From contig OX465118.1 of the NCBI GenBank assembly GCA_949987565.1, positions 4,554,538 through 4,618,537 of the forward strand: a stretch of 64,000 bases of DNA. The letters are read 5' to 3'. The notes under the pieces are model-generated. The model did not search any database. It saw only the letters and a list, made by a program, of their open reading frames with translations, and had not been told where the DNA came from. The first letter of the stretch is position 1, and every line of letters starts with the position of its first letter. The position numbers were made by a program, and so were the translations under genes. This stretch comes from Luidia sarsii (lineage: Eukaryota > Echinodermata > Asteroidea > Paxillosida > Luidiidae). Below are positions 14,601-24,647 of the stretch, one piece after another.

Positions 14601-17600
14601 GATGATCTTGGGGAACTATTTACCATCTGTCCTCCTACTGTTGTCATTTTACAGAATGGGGAAGTATGAAAGTAGGTGAGCAGGTGGGATTGATCAGCAA
14701 CACACTGTTTTGTGTGCTTCAAGCAGCCCAATACATTGCCCATGATCAACGCTTTGATCTACTGGTATTGGTGAGTGTTCAAAAGGAATTGTTCACAAAA
14801 TATGAAAAATAACATGAGGAACATTCATGTTATCGCCTTTATATAGAGTATGAAGCTTTGCATGATGGAGTGTTTGGTTTGGTATAAGATTCTCTACCGT
14901 GGGAACCAGACCAGAATGAAATTCAGTTCAATTAATTTCATTCAATTTCAGTTCCAATGCAAATTTGAATTGTTCCTATCATGCATTGTCTCATTGTGTG
15001 GTGTACTCTTTGTGTCTTCAGAGTCTGGGTGTTCTCATCAATTTAGTGGAGCACTGTCCAGGAAATGCTAAGATACTCACCAATACAAAGACCAACTATT
15101 CCTATGATGCACAGACTGATAGTAGTAGTCAGTTCAACAGCAGTGGTCAGGTTTGCTCTTTAGAAGCATTGACACAGGTAACTAGATTTTTCTACATCTC
15201 ACCATCAATGAATTGGCAAATTTGGTTCTTGGTAGCAGAGAGTGCCTTTATTTAGGCATTTTTACCCTTGAAATGTTGTTTGGTAATTATTTCTTTGGAA
15301 TAGGAATAGGAAAAGGAATAGATTGTATTTATTCTATAAATTCCCTAAGTATGAGAAAGAGGAAGTACTCGATAGGATTTTGATAACAATTGCTCAAACG
15401 TAGCTGAACTCCATTTGACATTAAAGTGATATACAACAATGCTGAAAACCGCTTACTGACTGAAATTACCAAAATGCAAATCTCAAAATTTAGTGGGCCT
15501 GATGTTTCGATCCTAACAGGACCTTTCTCAAAGGCAGAGTGACAAGAACAAAACAGATACATGTACACGAAGGAAGGGGGAAGAGAGTGAATATGACACG
15601 AATGAGAAACCAAGGACAAAGAGGAAAGCTGGTAGAGAGAGATCAAAGGGAAGGACAAGGAGGGTAGGGATTAGTGAGAAGAGGGGGAAAGATCACCCTC
15701 TTCCCCCCTCTTCTCACTAATCCTTACCCTCCTTGTCCTTCCCTTTGATCTCTCCCTACCAGCTTTCCTCTTTGTCCTTTGTTTCTCATTCATGTCATAT
15801 TCACTCTCTTCCCCCTTCCTTCGTGTACATGTATCTGTTTTGTCCTTGTCACTCTGCCTTTGACATTGTGAAGGAATGGAATAAAGTGACACTTTTGGTA
15901 CTGTATTCAGCTATTCATGCAGCGCTATCATGCAGCATCTCGTGCTGAACGTGAACCTGAGCCAGGGGAAGAGCAGCATGATGATGAAGATGAAGACTAT
16001 AGTGAAGCCCAAGCTGGATTAGAATGGGTTGAGATCGAAACATCAGGGACAGGAGGGCCTGACGACCTCACAGAAGAAGAAATTAAAAGATCTGTTAGTA
16101 AAGGTATGTACATCATGACAAAACCAAATATCCATGCAGAATCCACCCTGTATCACAGACCAACACATCCTAGCCAATATCCTCGCAATGGACATAATTA
16201 TTGCTTGTAAATAAGACAAATAAGACAAGTCCTCATATGGACAGTGGTATGAGTCCTGAAACACTGCCCTCGACACATCTGCACAATGTGAGACTGACTC
16301 TATGTGGGACAGTAATATCCCATTTTAGTTACCGGTAAGCAAATAGGTAACAACGGATATCCTATTCAATAATGCATTGGACAACAGAAACCAATGAATG
16401 TTACTTTATCCATCAAAACTGGAAAAAGTGTTAACCACTTCACACCAGGCCCATTTCCAGTGCCCAGGAGTTCCAACTGTGTGTCATTTTCAAATCTCAC
16501 AAAACAATCGGGAACAATATATACAGTGTTGTATCTGTAAAATATATCAATGAGAGTACACTATGTGTGAGTCAAACCTGGCAGAATACTTATAGTGGGT
16601 ATTCCAGTAAGGCCTCGGGTTCAAACTCTGGAATGTTCTTCATAGTTTTTGAGAAAGAAAAGCCTCGATCAAAGTGTAGCAATCACCATGTACTTTACAA
16701 CAACGGCTTGCCATGTTTGTTGATTGTTTGATACCCACTATAGATCACGGGACCTAAAGGGCGCAATTGGTCAATTCTGACATCAGTGTGGCTTTTGCCA
16801 AGGGAATATCAGCCCGGAAAAAGGCCCCATTATGTGCCATCAATGGAGCATGGTGCAACTACTGTGTCTGAATAGCCTCTTGATTCTGCATTTCTTTTCA
16901 AATAAAGGAAAGGAACAATTTAAACAATTCATTTTTTTTTTTTTTTCATTTTTTAGAGCTATATACAGAAACATTGCAAACTGCTTATTGACTAAAATTA
17001 CCCCAAATTAATGCAAATCTCATAAAATTAGAGGGCCTGATCCTAGCAGGACCTTTCTCCAAGGCAGAATCTTTGAGGAAGGTCCTGCTAGGACTGAAAT
17101 GTCAGGTCCTCTAAATGCCACCTGAGCTCCTTCCCATTGATGGGGATGTTCTAAAAAAAGGCAATTTTGTCTTTGCTTCACACAAGCAGTGGAAAAGCCA
17201 AATAAACAGGTAATATGTAGTTCAAAGAGGATTTTCAAATTCTCAAGTATACTGAGTACTACACGCTCTTGTGCTTCACTTGATTGCCTGGTTGAAAAAA
17301 AAACACAAGCAGCTGGGATGAGATTCAAATGTACAACTCCTGCTTCTAGTGTAGATATTGCAAAGTGGCAGTCAGTCACAAATGTATTGCCTATGGAAGA
17401 GTGGTAGCTGAAGAGAACCTAAAATAAATATCAGTCCAGCTATCTTTTATATTGTTAACACTTTATGTTGAGACAAAATTTAACTTTTTCACCTGTGTGT
17501 TGGCAGAAACTCACTGATTGAGATGGTTACTTTAACTGCAAAATGATCCCCTTAATTAGGTTAGATTTAAAAGAAAAAGTACGTGATGCAAGGCAACGGG

Positions 17601-20600
17601 GGAATAAAACATTCATGTACAAACACAGCATCAAACCTCAGATAAATACATATAATTGAAAGACATCTTATTCTTATTCTTATTTATTAATCTCATCCAA
17701 CAGCAAAAAAAATGCCAGTTACAGGGAGATATATATAAATAAATAAAACACTAATTTGATAAATTAATTTACAATTAAATAGTGAAATAAATAATGGACA
17801 TCATTCATAGAACCAACATACATTAAAACAAAAGAAGAGAAGTACAATCTTACAAACAAAGGCCATACAAACAACAAACAGACAGACAAACAAACAAACA
17901 GAAAATAAGCAAACGAGTACAACTATGCAAGAAGCAGAGATTCAAACCACAATCAATCACAAGTTCACAATAATTCAGTACATATTCAAAGACTGAAACA
18001 CAAACAGCACATTAAGTATTAAAAGTTGAAAGAGCTGCATGGACCTGGTGGCGAAAAAGAATGCAAGAAAGGAGCACCGAACACATCACACATCCCATGC
18101 AGCCTGTTGTAAGTGGACGAAATCCTGGAGATGAAGCCACGTTTTGTCACTTCAACTCGGCTGCGTGGGATGTGGAAGATGTGCTCCTGTGCATACCTTG
18201 TCCGCCGCACAGGTACATGCAGACAAAAAGGGTTGGAGTCAGTTACAGTATAAATACTATGGAAAAACCTGTTACAAGAATAAACAGTCATTTACACTTC
18301 TTCTATGCTCCAGTGTGGGAAGCCTATACAAATCGCATAACATAAAATAGTCTAGGTCGTAGTTGTCATAGTTACCGGTATTAAGAATTTTATACATGAA
18401 TCTAAGAAAGCGCTTTTGTACTCTCTCTAACCTGCCTGCTTGATAAGGTTAAATAGAGTTGAAAATTACAGTGCAATATTCAAGATTGGGTCTAATAAGA
18501 GAACAATACATGGTACGTACGGTAGAACATCTTCATTTTTGAGGGATCAAAAGTTACGCCAGACTAAACTACACATACGGTTTGCTTTCTTAATAATCGA
18601 ATTAACATGTGGCACAAAGGTGAGTTTACAAGCAATGAATATACCAAGGTCTTTTTGCACATAAACTCGTTTGAGGATGGCATAATCAACAGTGTAATCA
18701 AAGGCAATGGGTTTCTTTTTAAGTGAAATGGATAAGACACTGCATTTGTTGATATTAAGGGAGAGTCTCCAAGATGAAGTCCAAGACATTCATGAGTCTA
18801 TCCAGGTCCATCTGTAACACGGAAGCATCGGCAAGAGACCTAACATTGTTGAATATCTTGAGATCATCGGCAAACATGAGACATTTATTACTAAGGTATT
18901 TTGGGATATCGTTGACAAATAAAGAAAAAAGCAAAGGACCTAATACTGAGCCCTGGGGGACTCCCGAGGGAACTGGATTCCAATCCGAACAGTGACCATC
19001 AAGAACAACTCTCTGCAATCTAAAGGTTAAATAATTATTTAGTAAGCGCAGGACACATGGATGTATGTTGTAAGAGGACAGTTTAAACATTAACAAATTG
19101 TTAATTGTTAATTGTTACCTTAGTTACTTCCTACCACCCTTCTCTTCCTCCTGTCAGGAAGATAACTAAGGAAAACCACCATATTCTCCACACTTCAGAT
19201 CGTCTGGCTGAAGCCATTCCTAATTCGCCTGTTTTGGCTTTCAGGCGCCCCCGTAACCTGCGTGACTTAATTGTCCGAGCAGAGGTTCCCCCTTTGGACT
19301 CTTCCCCTCCAACCAAATTTGGTACATTTAAGTGTACCTCGAAATGCATTGTTTGCAATACACATGTCAAGGAAATAGACTCTTTCAATGGTCATTCTTC
19401 TGGAACTACCCACACGACCTATGGCTCTATCACGTGCACTACCTCTAACATCATATACCTCATCTCTTGTAGAGTTTGTAATATTCAGTATGTTGGCGAG
19501 ACCAAAAACACCCTCAAAAAATGGATCTATGGCCATAGGTCTACTATCAAAACCGGTAAAATGGACACCCCTGTTGGGTATCACTTCAATCTCCCTGATC
19601 ATTCGATATCAGATATGAGTGTACTGGGCATAGAATCACTTGGTCACCGTAGTAATGCTGTCCGTCTTAGCCGTGAGAAAATGTGGATGAAGCGTCTGAA
19701 CGGACTATTCAACCACATGGTCTCAACATCCAGGAGGGTAATGACTAACACTTAAATACCATGCAGCTTTCTGATAATCCTTCTTTTGTGTTCAGTCCTT
19801 CACACTTCTCTCTTTGATCTTTCCCCCTCTTGTCACTAATCCCTACCCTACTCCTTGCCCTTCTCTTTGATCTTTCCCCCTCCTCTCACTAATCCCTACC
19901 CCAACGCTTGCCCTTCCCTTTGATCTCTCCCTACCAGCTTCACTCTTTGTCCTTTGTTTCTCATCCGTGTCCTATTCACTCTCTCCCCCCCCCCCCTTCC
20001 TCCATGTACATGTATCTGTTTTGTCCTTGTCACTCTGCCTTTGAGAAAGGTCCTGCTAGGATCGAAACGTCAGGCCCACTAAATTTTAAGATTAACAAAT
20101 TGTGGTTAACTCGGTCAAATGCCTTAGAAAAGTCAGTGTATATCACGTCCAACTGCCCACGATGATCAACAGCACGGTAAGCCTCCTGCATCAGTGAGTT
20201 AAGATTAGTGCTACAATCTCTGCCAGAGACAAAACCGTGCTGCTGATCAGAGAGAGGTGGTTGGACATGACTAACTATCTGTTCACATAGAATCTTTTCA
20301 AAAACCTTTGAAACCTGTGGGAGTAAGGAGATGGGTCTATAGTTATTGACAGCTTGTTTGCTACCAGATTTATGAATGGGGACAATGTTTGCAGCCTTCC
20401 ACTGAGAAGGAAAGCAGCCCTCAGAAGTTGCTCTGTTGAAAAGATGCGCTAATGGAATGCAAAGAATATTTGAGCAAGACTTCAAGACAAAACCAGATAG
20501 ATTGTCTGGACCAGTGGCTTTAGAGATATCAATGTTAGCCAGTTTTGACTGAACATCTGAATGAGATATGCTAACAGGTGGCATGGCATCTAGGTTTGCA

Positions 20601-23535
20601 GGGTGAAGATCGGGTAGGTCGACATTAGAAACAAGAGAGTCAGGCAAGTATACTGACTGGAAAAAGTCCATCAGAAGATTAGCCTTTCCAGCAGCGTCAG
20701 ATGCTTCAAGTCCCGATTGCTCGTTTCGAAGAAGCGATGGAAGAGACTGATGGCGGGATCGGGCCTTTACAAAACTCCAAAAGCGTTTAGGATTATTTCC
20801 AATGTCACTGGCTACTGTGGACAGATAACTGGAATATTTGGCTCTCACCAGTTGCTTGAAGTCCCGTCTGGCTGATCGAAAGATAGCAGCATTATGTGGG
20901 GACGGGTTACGCTTCTTCCTCTGAAAAGCTTGCTCCATGGCCTTCAGAGCATGGCGGACTTCACCGTCATACCATGGAGGAGAGGGACGACGAGGGCGAA
21001 CAACAGGAACCACATCAGTTAATGCAGCATTAACAAGATCATAAAATAACGATGTTGCATCATTACAGTCATCTGCTGCCTCCAAAAGACACCATGGAAT
21101 GCACTCGAGGGTTCTCATCAAGTCATTCATTTCAGCCTTTCGGAAGTTAAAAACAGGACGATGCATAAAGGCAGGTTTTTTACGGCACTGACGTCCATGC
21201 TAAACTGGACAGAGTTATGATCTGAGGGAAATATGTTGACGCCAGTATCACATGAAACAGTAAGTGGATCCAGTATGTTGTTGCCTCTTGTTGCTGAGAA
21301 GTTGAATTGCAGTAGGCCGTGAGCGTTCATGATATGCCATCCAGAAAAATATCATCAATGCTGGATCCACCTGACTCATCAACCACGAAGGACAAAGGGA
21401 ACAATGGACTTGTTCAAGTGTGGAGAGCTTTCTGCAAACTGCAAATGATGCTGCCTGGAAATGCTGGAAATGAGCATCAAAAACCATCACAAACACGCTG
21501 CAAAAGACAGGAAGTCCATCCAGTCTGAATTCAAAATGGTCTGCAGTAGAAGCTCTTTCATCTGATGTAAAATTTGCAAGGCTTTGAGTGGTAGAAACAT
21601 GGAAAACTATGATCAACCACAGAGCACAAAATAGAGCATGTTCACTGGACGCCATGATGATGGTTCCAAGAGGAATGGAGTAAAAAGTGAAACTGCCATC
21701 CCAGATACCTATAAGTCATACATTCACAGAATTTGATGCATATACCGGAATGAGTTCATGGTAAAGACTTTTACTGAATCATACCAATGTATTAAAAGTG
21801 AGGCATTTTGCTATATGTTTTCCTCAGTTCTTTGTCCATATATGCTTGTGTAGTCTTAACCAAAATAATGGACTAAAATTTATTTGCTAAAAAGTACCCT
21901 AATGTTTTGCATGTGTTTTACTTGATTTTTGATAGTGTTACATACAGCAGGCAAACATATGGAAGACAGCATAGTTGCTTCGTACACTGCATTGCTCATT
22001 GGCTGCCTGGTCAAGGATAATCATGTAAGTTAAACAGTTTATTTGTTAATTTTTATTACTGTGAGCTGTAGCATTCAATTTTTACAATCGGGATCAAATT
22101 TGGTGGAAATATTTGTGTAGTTGACTCTTAAAGAGACACACCAGTCATGTTACATGATTTGGGGCTTATGTCATGACTGAAAATGATCACAAATGTAGAA
22201 CATACATTTGTCATCATGCTTCCACTTTCATTCAGATGCAAACAACCAATGGTTGTAAACCTGTCTACGGCAGCTTGTGGATCACACAAAGTGGATGCAG
22301 CTTCTTCTTTTTTTCAATTAAAATCAAACTAAGAAAGAAAAAATTGAAAAATGACAAAGAAAACTTTGACTGGATCGTGCTTGAACTGAGACCTCTGGTT
22401 TTGTAACTAGCGCTCCTACCATCTGAGCTATCCAGCCATTTTTCAAACCATATTTATTCAGAAATTCTGATTCATTCCTACATTAATTCCACTTTGGATT
22501 ATTAGTATGTATACTTTGTTTCTTAACAGTGTTACAGGATAACTTTTGTTTGTTTTGAGGAAGCAAAATGTCAATTACTCTCAAGCTTTCAGATATTTCG
22601 CATTTTCTTTTTTATACCTGTTGGATAGAATTTGCACATGGATATATACTGGAAAAAAGGAAATATCTCCAAAAGGCATTTTTTTAAGACAAAAAGAAGG
22701 CAATGACAAATTACTGAAATTCGCATTTTAAGACTACTTTGACACATTAAACACCCTTAATTGGCGGTGCAATAATGAGCTGTTTCTTAATATATCAGGG
22801 TTACAAACAAAATATTCCCTTTTGTTGAATACAGATGAATGTAACACGAGTTCGCAGTTTCTTACCTGATGGTGACTTCAACTGCATGGTGCAGATGCTA
22901 CAAAAGTTCCTGTCATTTATTGAGCTAACAGTGAGTAATGTTATGTTATATTTCTATCAGATATTTTACCATAATTCTTGATGTTATGATGCAAACAGCT
23001 ATTGAATGTTCCACCGTTGTAGCAAATGGCTACTCCAATTTTCCTTCAATAAAGGCCAGTCATATACAGGAAAGTGAAATGTGTTCGTGAACATTTGGAA
23101 GGATAGGTAGATTGTGATAAAGGGTACTTAGGCAAATGCATTCTCTACTTGTGCTGCAAAATACTGTGGCATTTTACATGATAACAAATTGCAACTTAAT
23201 AAGGCCTACTATTCTTAGGTAGGAAATAAAATAGTGTGTGATCCCTGGTATGTAGCAGTTAACTGGCTCTCCACCCCGGCAAAGATAGTTTACTATTTGA
23301 GAAGGCCCCAACATATGTGTAAGGGTTAGACAGCTTATGTGGTAGATGATAGTTTTTTTTTAAACATCTTCATCAACTGACTATAATTTGTCTTAAACAA
23401 TTTTTGGTCCAAAAAGGTAATTAAGTTATTAATCATTGTTTCTTGTCTGAACCCTTTTTCTCTCTGTAGAATGCGGCTGGAAACACAGGCAGTAAATCAA
23501 TATCTAAGATTATTGAAGTTTTAGATCACCTGTAG
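1467..23535 (+). CDS. WAPL: WAPL cohesin-release factor, complete gene (15 coding exons)
   Basis: WAPL, with PDS5, opens the SMC3-kleisin gate and releases cohesin from chromatin in the nucleus. Joining 1467-2600, 4302-4367, 5394-5615, 6111-6247, 9666-9777, 12577-12825, 13261-13372, 13691-13871, 14062-14210, 14655-14770, 15022-15177, 15911-16103, 21936-22024, 22835-22930 and 23470-23535 gives 3078 nt, 1025 residues plus stop. Every junction is GT-AG and every phase matches. The N-terminus (1-about 470) is Ser/Thr-rich and looks disordered, and begins [12 protein letters not shown] with the KTYSR motif typical of WAPL. The C-terminal helical-repeat WAPL domain (about 475-1025) has family signatures: [89 protein letters not shown] and [12 protein letters not shown]. 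Length is slightly below the vertebrate protein (about 1190). ATG 1467 is the first ATG after the acceptor at 1447. Confidence 0.96.
2601..4301 (+). other. WAPL intron 1
   Basis: AT-rich intron with no gene seen. It contains an 80-bp imperfect tandem repeat (3343-3545) and, from about 3205 to 3710, scattered copies of a GTTGGATTTTGTTGAATTAGG-like phrase. Open frames on the minus strand between 3755 and 4127 consist of low-complexity TACATG-rich sequence and are not credible genes. Confidence 0.6.
3343..3545. repeat. 80-bp imperfect tandem repeat, about 2.5 copies
   Basis: The phrase GTCAGTAC begins at 3343, 3423 and 3503, exactly 80 bp apart. Each copy continues with ACTCCAACACCTGACCAGA, AATGACCAAGAGCTC and CACCCACTAAAGCAGT. 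Copies differ by a few substitutions. The repeat lies inside WAPL intron 1. Confidence 0.85.
4302..4367 (+). CDS. WAPL: WAPL coding exon 2
   Basis: 66 bp, phase 0, residues 379-400 ([17 protein letters not shown]...). Acceptor TATATGTAG at 4301, donor GAG|GTATTG at 4368. The first residues follow on from the FNSPKK end of exon 1. The exon is short and weakly conserved; support comes from its splice sites and phase. Confidence 0.8.
5394..5615 (+). CDS. WAPL: WAPL coding exon 3
   Basis: 222 bp, phase 0, residues 401-474. Acceptor TTATCTGCAG, donor GGT|GTAAGT at 5616. Encodes a Lys/Ser-rich linker ending [17 protein letters not shown], which leads directly into the LYTVVQHVK start of the WAPL domain in exon 4. 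Confidence 0.88.
6111..6247 (+). CDS. WAPL: WAPL coding exon 4 (start of WAPL domain)
   Basis: 137 bp, residues 475-519 plus two bases. The frame gives [19 protein letters not shown], then [24 protein letters not shown], the conserved opening of the WAPL domain. Acceptor TCCATGTAG at 6110, donor CTCAG|GTAGAA at 6248. No ATG-initiated frame shows this exon, so it is easily missed. Confidence 0.93.
6306..9475. repeat. 63-bp minisatellite array, about 50 units, in WAPL intron 4
   Basis: Unit of 63 bp beginning GTAACCTGGGTCTTATTATT and ending AAATCACAGCCAA; some units are 62 bp (CAGCCAGTAAC, lacking one A). Variants include CCTTGG for CCTGGG, GCATGATG for GCTTGATG, and a rare CACTGCCAGTATCCCGGG unit. 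Units are otherwise nearly identical, pointing to recent homogenisation. Both strands have stops in every unit, so it is non-coding. It begins about 58 bp after the exon 4 donor. Confidence 0.97.
7118..9375. repeat. Higher-order tandem duplication of a 1129-bp block (18 units) inside the array
   Basis: Variant units recur at a constant offset of 1129 bp. The short-form unit at 7118 recurs at 8247, the GCATGATG short-form units at 7621 and 8060 recur at 8750 and 9189, and the rare CACTGCCAGTATCCCGGG unit at 8181 recurs at 9310. Blocks 7118-8246 and 8247-9375 therefore abut. 7052 lacks the rare variant, so the duplication does not extend further left. Confidence 0.9.
9666..9777 (+). CDS. WAPL: WAPL coding exon 5
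   Basis: 112 bp, residues 520-557. Encodes [14 protein letters not shown] then [20 protein letters not shown], a hallmark WAPL segment. Acceptor CCCCTTGCAG at 9665; donor CCA|GTAAGT at 9778. It is the first exon after the minisatellite. Confidence 0.96.
9778..12576 (+). other. WAPL intron 5; no gene seen
   Basis: 2.8 kb with no convincing coding. It is GC-richer than the neighbouring introns between about 9950 and 11560, and that block has TTTACACGAG near 10002 and its reverse complement near 11546. These could be decayed transposon ends, but no target duplication is visible. TACATG-type and GT-rich low-complexity patches occur at 10330-10490, and a run of ten G lies near 12343. Confidence 0.5.
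12577..12825 (+). CDS. WAPL: WAPL coding exon 6
   Basis: 249 bp, phase 0, residues 558-640. Begins [20 protein letters not shown] then [14 protein letters not shown], nearly invariant in animal WAPL. Acceptor CATTTCAG at 12576, donor TCG|GTAAGA at 12826. Confidence 0.97.
13261..13372 (+). CDS. WAPL: WAPL coding exon 7
   Basis: 112 bp, residues 641-677 plus one base. Encodes [20 protein letters not shown] then [17 protein letters not shown], a strongly conserved WAPL block. Acceptor TTTTTACAG at 13260, donor ACAG|GTAAAG at 13373. Confidence 0.97.
13691..13871 (+). CDS. WAPL: WAPL coding exon 8
   Basis: 181 bp, residues 678-737. Encodes [20 protein letters not shown] and [20 protein letters not shown], corresponding to the CLRVLE...ENQ segment of WAPL. 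Acceptor CCTGGCAG at 13690, donor CAAG|GTACGT at 13872. Confidence 0.94.
14062..14210 (+). CDS. WAPL: WAPL coding exon 9
   Basis: 149 bp, residues 738-787. Encodes [20 protein letters not shown] and [19 protein letters not shown], the hydrophobic helix before the EWGS segment. Acceptor TTTTTGACAG at 14061, donor AATG|GTAAGT at 14211. Confidence 0.94.
14655..14770 (+). CDS. WAPL: WAPL coding exon 10
   Basis: 116 bp, residues 788-826: [20 protein letters not shown] then [29 protein letters not shown] and QRFD are WAPL signatures. Acceptor TTTTACAG at 14654, donor TTG|GTGAGT at 14771. Confidence 0.96.
15022..15177 (+). CDS. WAPL: WAPL coding exon 11
   Basis: 156 bp, phase 0, residues 827-878. 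Begins [19 protein letters not shown] and ends [11 protein letters not shown]. Acceptor GTGTCTTCAG at 15021, donor ACAG|GTAACT at 15178. Confidence 0.95.
15421..15862. mobile_element. Head-to-head pair of Penelope (family A) termini forming a large foldback
   Basis: The left arm carries the family A terminal sequence in minus orientation: TGATATAC..., CTTACTGACTGAAATTACC, TTTAGTGGGCCTGATGTTTC, the AGGACC box and the pyrimidine-rich tail complement. The right arm is its reverse complement, about 160 bp per arm, meeting near 15697. No ORF remains. It lies in WAPL intron 11 and ends 48 bp before the exon 12 boundary, so it abuts the splice-acceptor region. Confidence 0.88.
15911..16103 (+). CDS. 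WAPL: WAPL coding exon 12
   Basis: 193 bp, residues 879-942 plus one base. Starts [20 protein letters not shown], continues through an acidic stretch, then [20 protein letters not shown]. The acidic loop is variable in WAPL; the LF-E/QR start follows the VQAL-type end of exon 11. Acceptor TGTATTCAG at 15910, donor AAAG|GTATGT at 16104. Confidence 0.92.
16104..16950 (+). other. Part of WAPL intron 12, no gene seen
   Basis: Unique-looking AT-rich intron. TTAACCACTTCACACC at about 16434 resembles the terminal repeat of the TTAA-flanked MITE at 24648, but no matching right end was found, so it is not called as an element. Confidence 0.4.
16956..17114. mobile_element. Minimal inverted Penelope (family A) termini
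   Basis: A minus-oriented terminus (ACATTGCAAACTGCTTATTG, then GGGCCTGATCCTAGCAGGACC) is followed directly by a plus-oriented AGGAAGGTCCTGCTAGGACTG box and AAATGTCAGG. The pair is a compact hairpin with no coding part. It is diverged from the full copies, so it is older. Confidence 0.75.
18547..19101 (-). pseudogene. LINE reverse transcriptase, C-terminal half
   Basis: Frames read [20 protein letters not shown] and [11 protein letters not shown], giving the catalytic FADD box of a LINE RT, then [17 protein letters not shown] frameshift separates the two pieces near 18775. This half is separated from the N-terminal half by the Penelope insertion at 19102-20090. Not functional. Confidence 0.9.
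19102..20090 (+). mobile_element. Penelope-like element, family A, 5'-truncated copy inserted in the LINE
   Basis: Carries the C-terminal coding region with the GIY-YIG endonuclease, the pyrimidine-rich tail and the terminal GAAACGTCAGGCCCACTAAA box. It is flanked by a direct repeat, ATTAACAAATTGT, at 19089-19101 and 20091-20103. Removing the insertion and one repeat copy makes the LINE frame continuous ([11 protein letters not shown]). Bases 19102-19118 are an untemplated-looking TTAATTG repeat at the 5' junction. Confidence 0.93.
19118..19755 (+). CDS. Penelope GIY-YIG endonuclease region (partial ORF)
   Basis: Open for about 210 residues. A Cys-rich lead-in ([16 protein letters not shown]) precedes [20 protein letters not shown], the GIY-YIG core of Penelope-like elements, followed by the family motif YGHRS and a C-terminal REKMWMKRL. 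The domain nicks DNA for target-primed reverse transcription. The RT domain is absent because of 5' truncation, so this copy is not autonomous. It is the least disrupted endonuclease of the family in the window. Confidence 0.85.
20091..21330 (-). pseudogene. LINE endonuclease tail and reverse transcriptase N-terminal half
   Basis: Encodes [89 protein letters not shown] and [17 protein letters not shown], the ordered RT motifs up to the first catalytic Asp. Upstream the endonuclease end (TRGNNILD...SDHNSVQF) is in another frame, with the shift near 21170. The reading frame continues across the Penelope insertion to the left. Confidence 0.92.
21936..22024 (+). CDS. WAPL: WAPL coding exon 13
   Basis: 89 bp, residues 943-972: [20 protein letters not shown] then [10 protein letters not shown], a highly conserved WAPL helix. 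Acceptor TTTGATAG at 21935, donor CAT|GTAAGT at 22025. The preceding 5.8-kb intron holds the LINE/Penelope nest. Confidence 0.97.
22368..22438 (-). repeat. tRNA-derived sequence (SINE or tRNA pseudogene)
   Basis: Read on the minus strand: an acceptor-like GGCTGGA, a D-arm TAGCTCAGATGGTAGGAGC matching the Pol III A box, then CTAGTTACAAAACCAG and AGTTCAAGC resembling a B box, ending TCCAG that pairs with CTGGA. The anticodon and T stems are imperfect, so it is not a functional tRNA. It lies in WAPL intron 13. Confidence 0.65.
22835..22930 (+). CDS. WAPL: WAPL coding exon 14
   Basis: 96 bp, phase 0, residues 973-1004: [20 protein letters not shown] then [12 protein letters not shown]. Acceptor GAATACAG at 22834, donor ACA|GTGAGT at 22931. 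Confidence 0.97.
23470..23535 (+). CDS. WAPL: WAPL coding exon 15 (C-terminus and stop)
   Basis: 66 bp including TAG at 23533-23535. Encodes [21 protein letters not shown], the conserved end of WAPL. Acceptor CTCTCTGTAG at 23469. Confidence 0.97.
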   Translation, partial: NAAGNTGSKSISKIIEVLDHL

Positions 23536-24640
23536 GCTAATCCTTGGACAGTGTCGTTAATGTACATGCCAATGAATTATTTGTCCATTTTTAGTCTTGT
23601 TTTATTTAAATTAAAGTGAATGAAAAGTTTCACAACCTGTACACACTAATTCTACTATTGCTTATATGTACATACAACATATGGTGAGTTCTACTCAGAT
23701 AGAGAAATGCGACTAATATCCTTAGCAATTTCTTATGTGGCATATTCACCTACGTTGTGCATGTACAGTTACAATACAGTCCAATAAAGCCACCCACAAT
23801 GTTATGGTACCTGTCAATAATTTGACAATGCATTGATGTTGCTACATTTGCCAAACCCACTACTCTTTGTAAAGTACAGTAGTTTGACAACAGTAAGCAT
23901 CTTTTGTAATGATCAAGACATGCACCATAATATCAATCAGGGTTATCTGTGGTGTGCTGTGAACTGTCATACTGTTGGGGTCATATGCTACTTTTCTTGA
24001 GGTGAACCATCTATTTTTGTAAATTTGCTTGACTGGGTAATTTAGAATAAATTTTGATATTCAATGAGACATCAATTTAGATGAAAGATTTCCATTGAAA
24101 ATTAAGATCTCAACTGCGGGAGAATCATGAGATTTATTTGTGGATAGATCCTGAATCCTATATTTCTAGTACAATTTGGCAAGAGTCCACAAGGGGTTAG
24201 CTTATGGTTAAACCTTTTTACTTTTTTTATGTATTTTTGTTTGCTTACCATTGAGTGTACATTATACTATGTGCCACTTCTACTCCTTTATTAAACATTA
24301 TTTGAACCTAATTCAAAAAATACGTCTTTCTACTTTGCAGAGATTATCAGTATGCACATTTGGTTTAATAATTTGAACATCACTAGTGATTTCCACCTTT
24401 TACACATTAATGTGTTCATAGCAAGAAGTCAATCTGCACTTCCTTAATTGGAATGGACATGGGTTTGAAAAATCTTAGAAAATAATCACTGGTTTTTAGA
24501 TCACTATACTGTAAATATGATGTATGTATAAATCTTGGACAGTATTCAGGACTCAATGGTAAGTAAACAAATCAATACCTGGCTTTGATATGGTTTAAAT
24601 CATATTTTGACATACATGTGCATATATACATGGAAATTGC
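23536..24640 (+). other. WAPL 3' UTR and downstream sequence, with candidate poly(A) signals
   Basis: AT-rich, no ORF. AATAAA hexamers at 23783-23788 and 24046-24051 are candidate polyadenylation signals 250 and 510 bp after the stop codon. Which one is used cannot be told from sequence. Confidence 0.55.
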
Positions 24641-24647
24641 TTGTTAA

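Larger units (their letters stand above)
17668..21660 (-). mobile_element. LINE retrotransposon, degraded, interrupted by a Penelope insertion
   Basis: Minus-strand non-LTR element. From 5' to 3' on the minus strand it has an endonuclease tail ([19 protein letters not shown]; 21300-21190), the reverse transcriptase, and a C-terminal segment with [13 protein letters not shown] (near 18400). It seems to end in an AATAAG-type microsatellite tail at 17668-17690, as many CR1/L2-like LINEs do. Clade is uncertain (CR1/Jockey-like). The 5' part of the endonuclease is missing or unrecognised. Confidence 0.85.

Noticed and set aside
16430..16500. Second piggyBac-like MITE starting TTAACCACTTCACACC
   Set aside because: No matching right end with TTAA was found nearby; kept only as a note.
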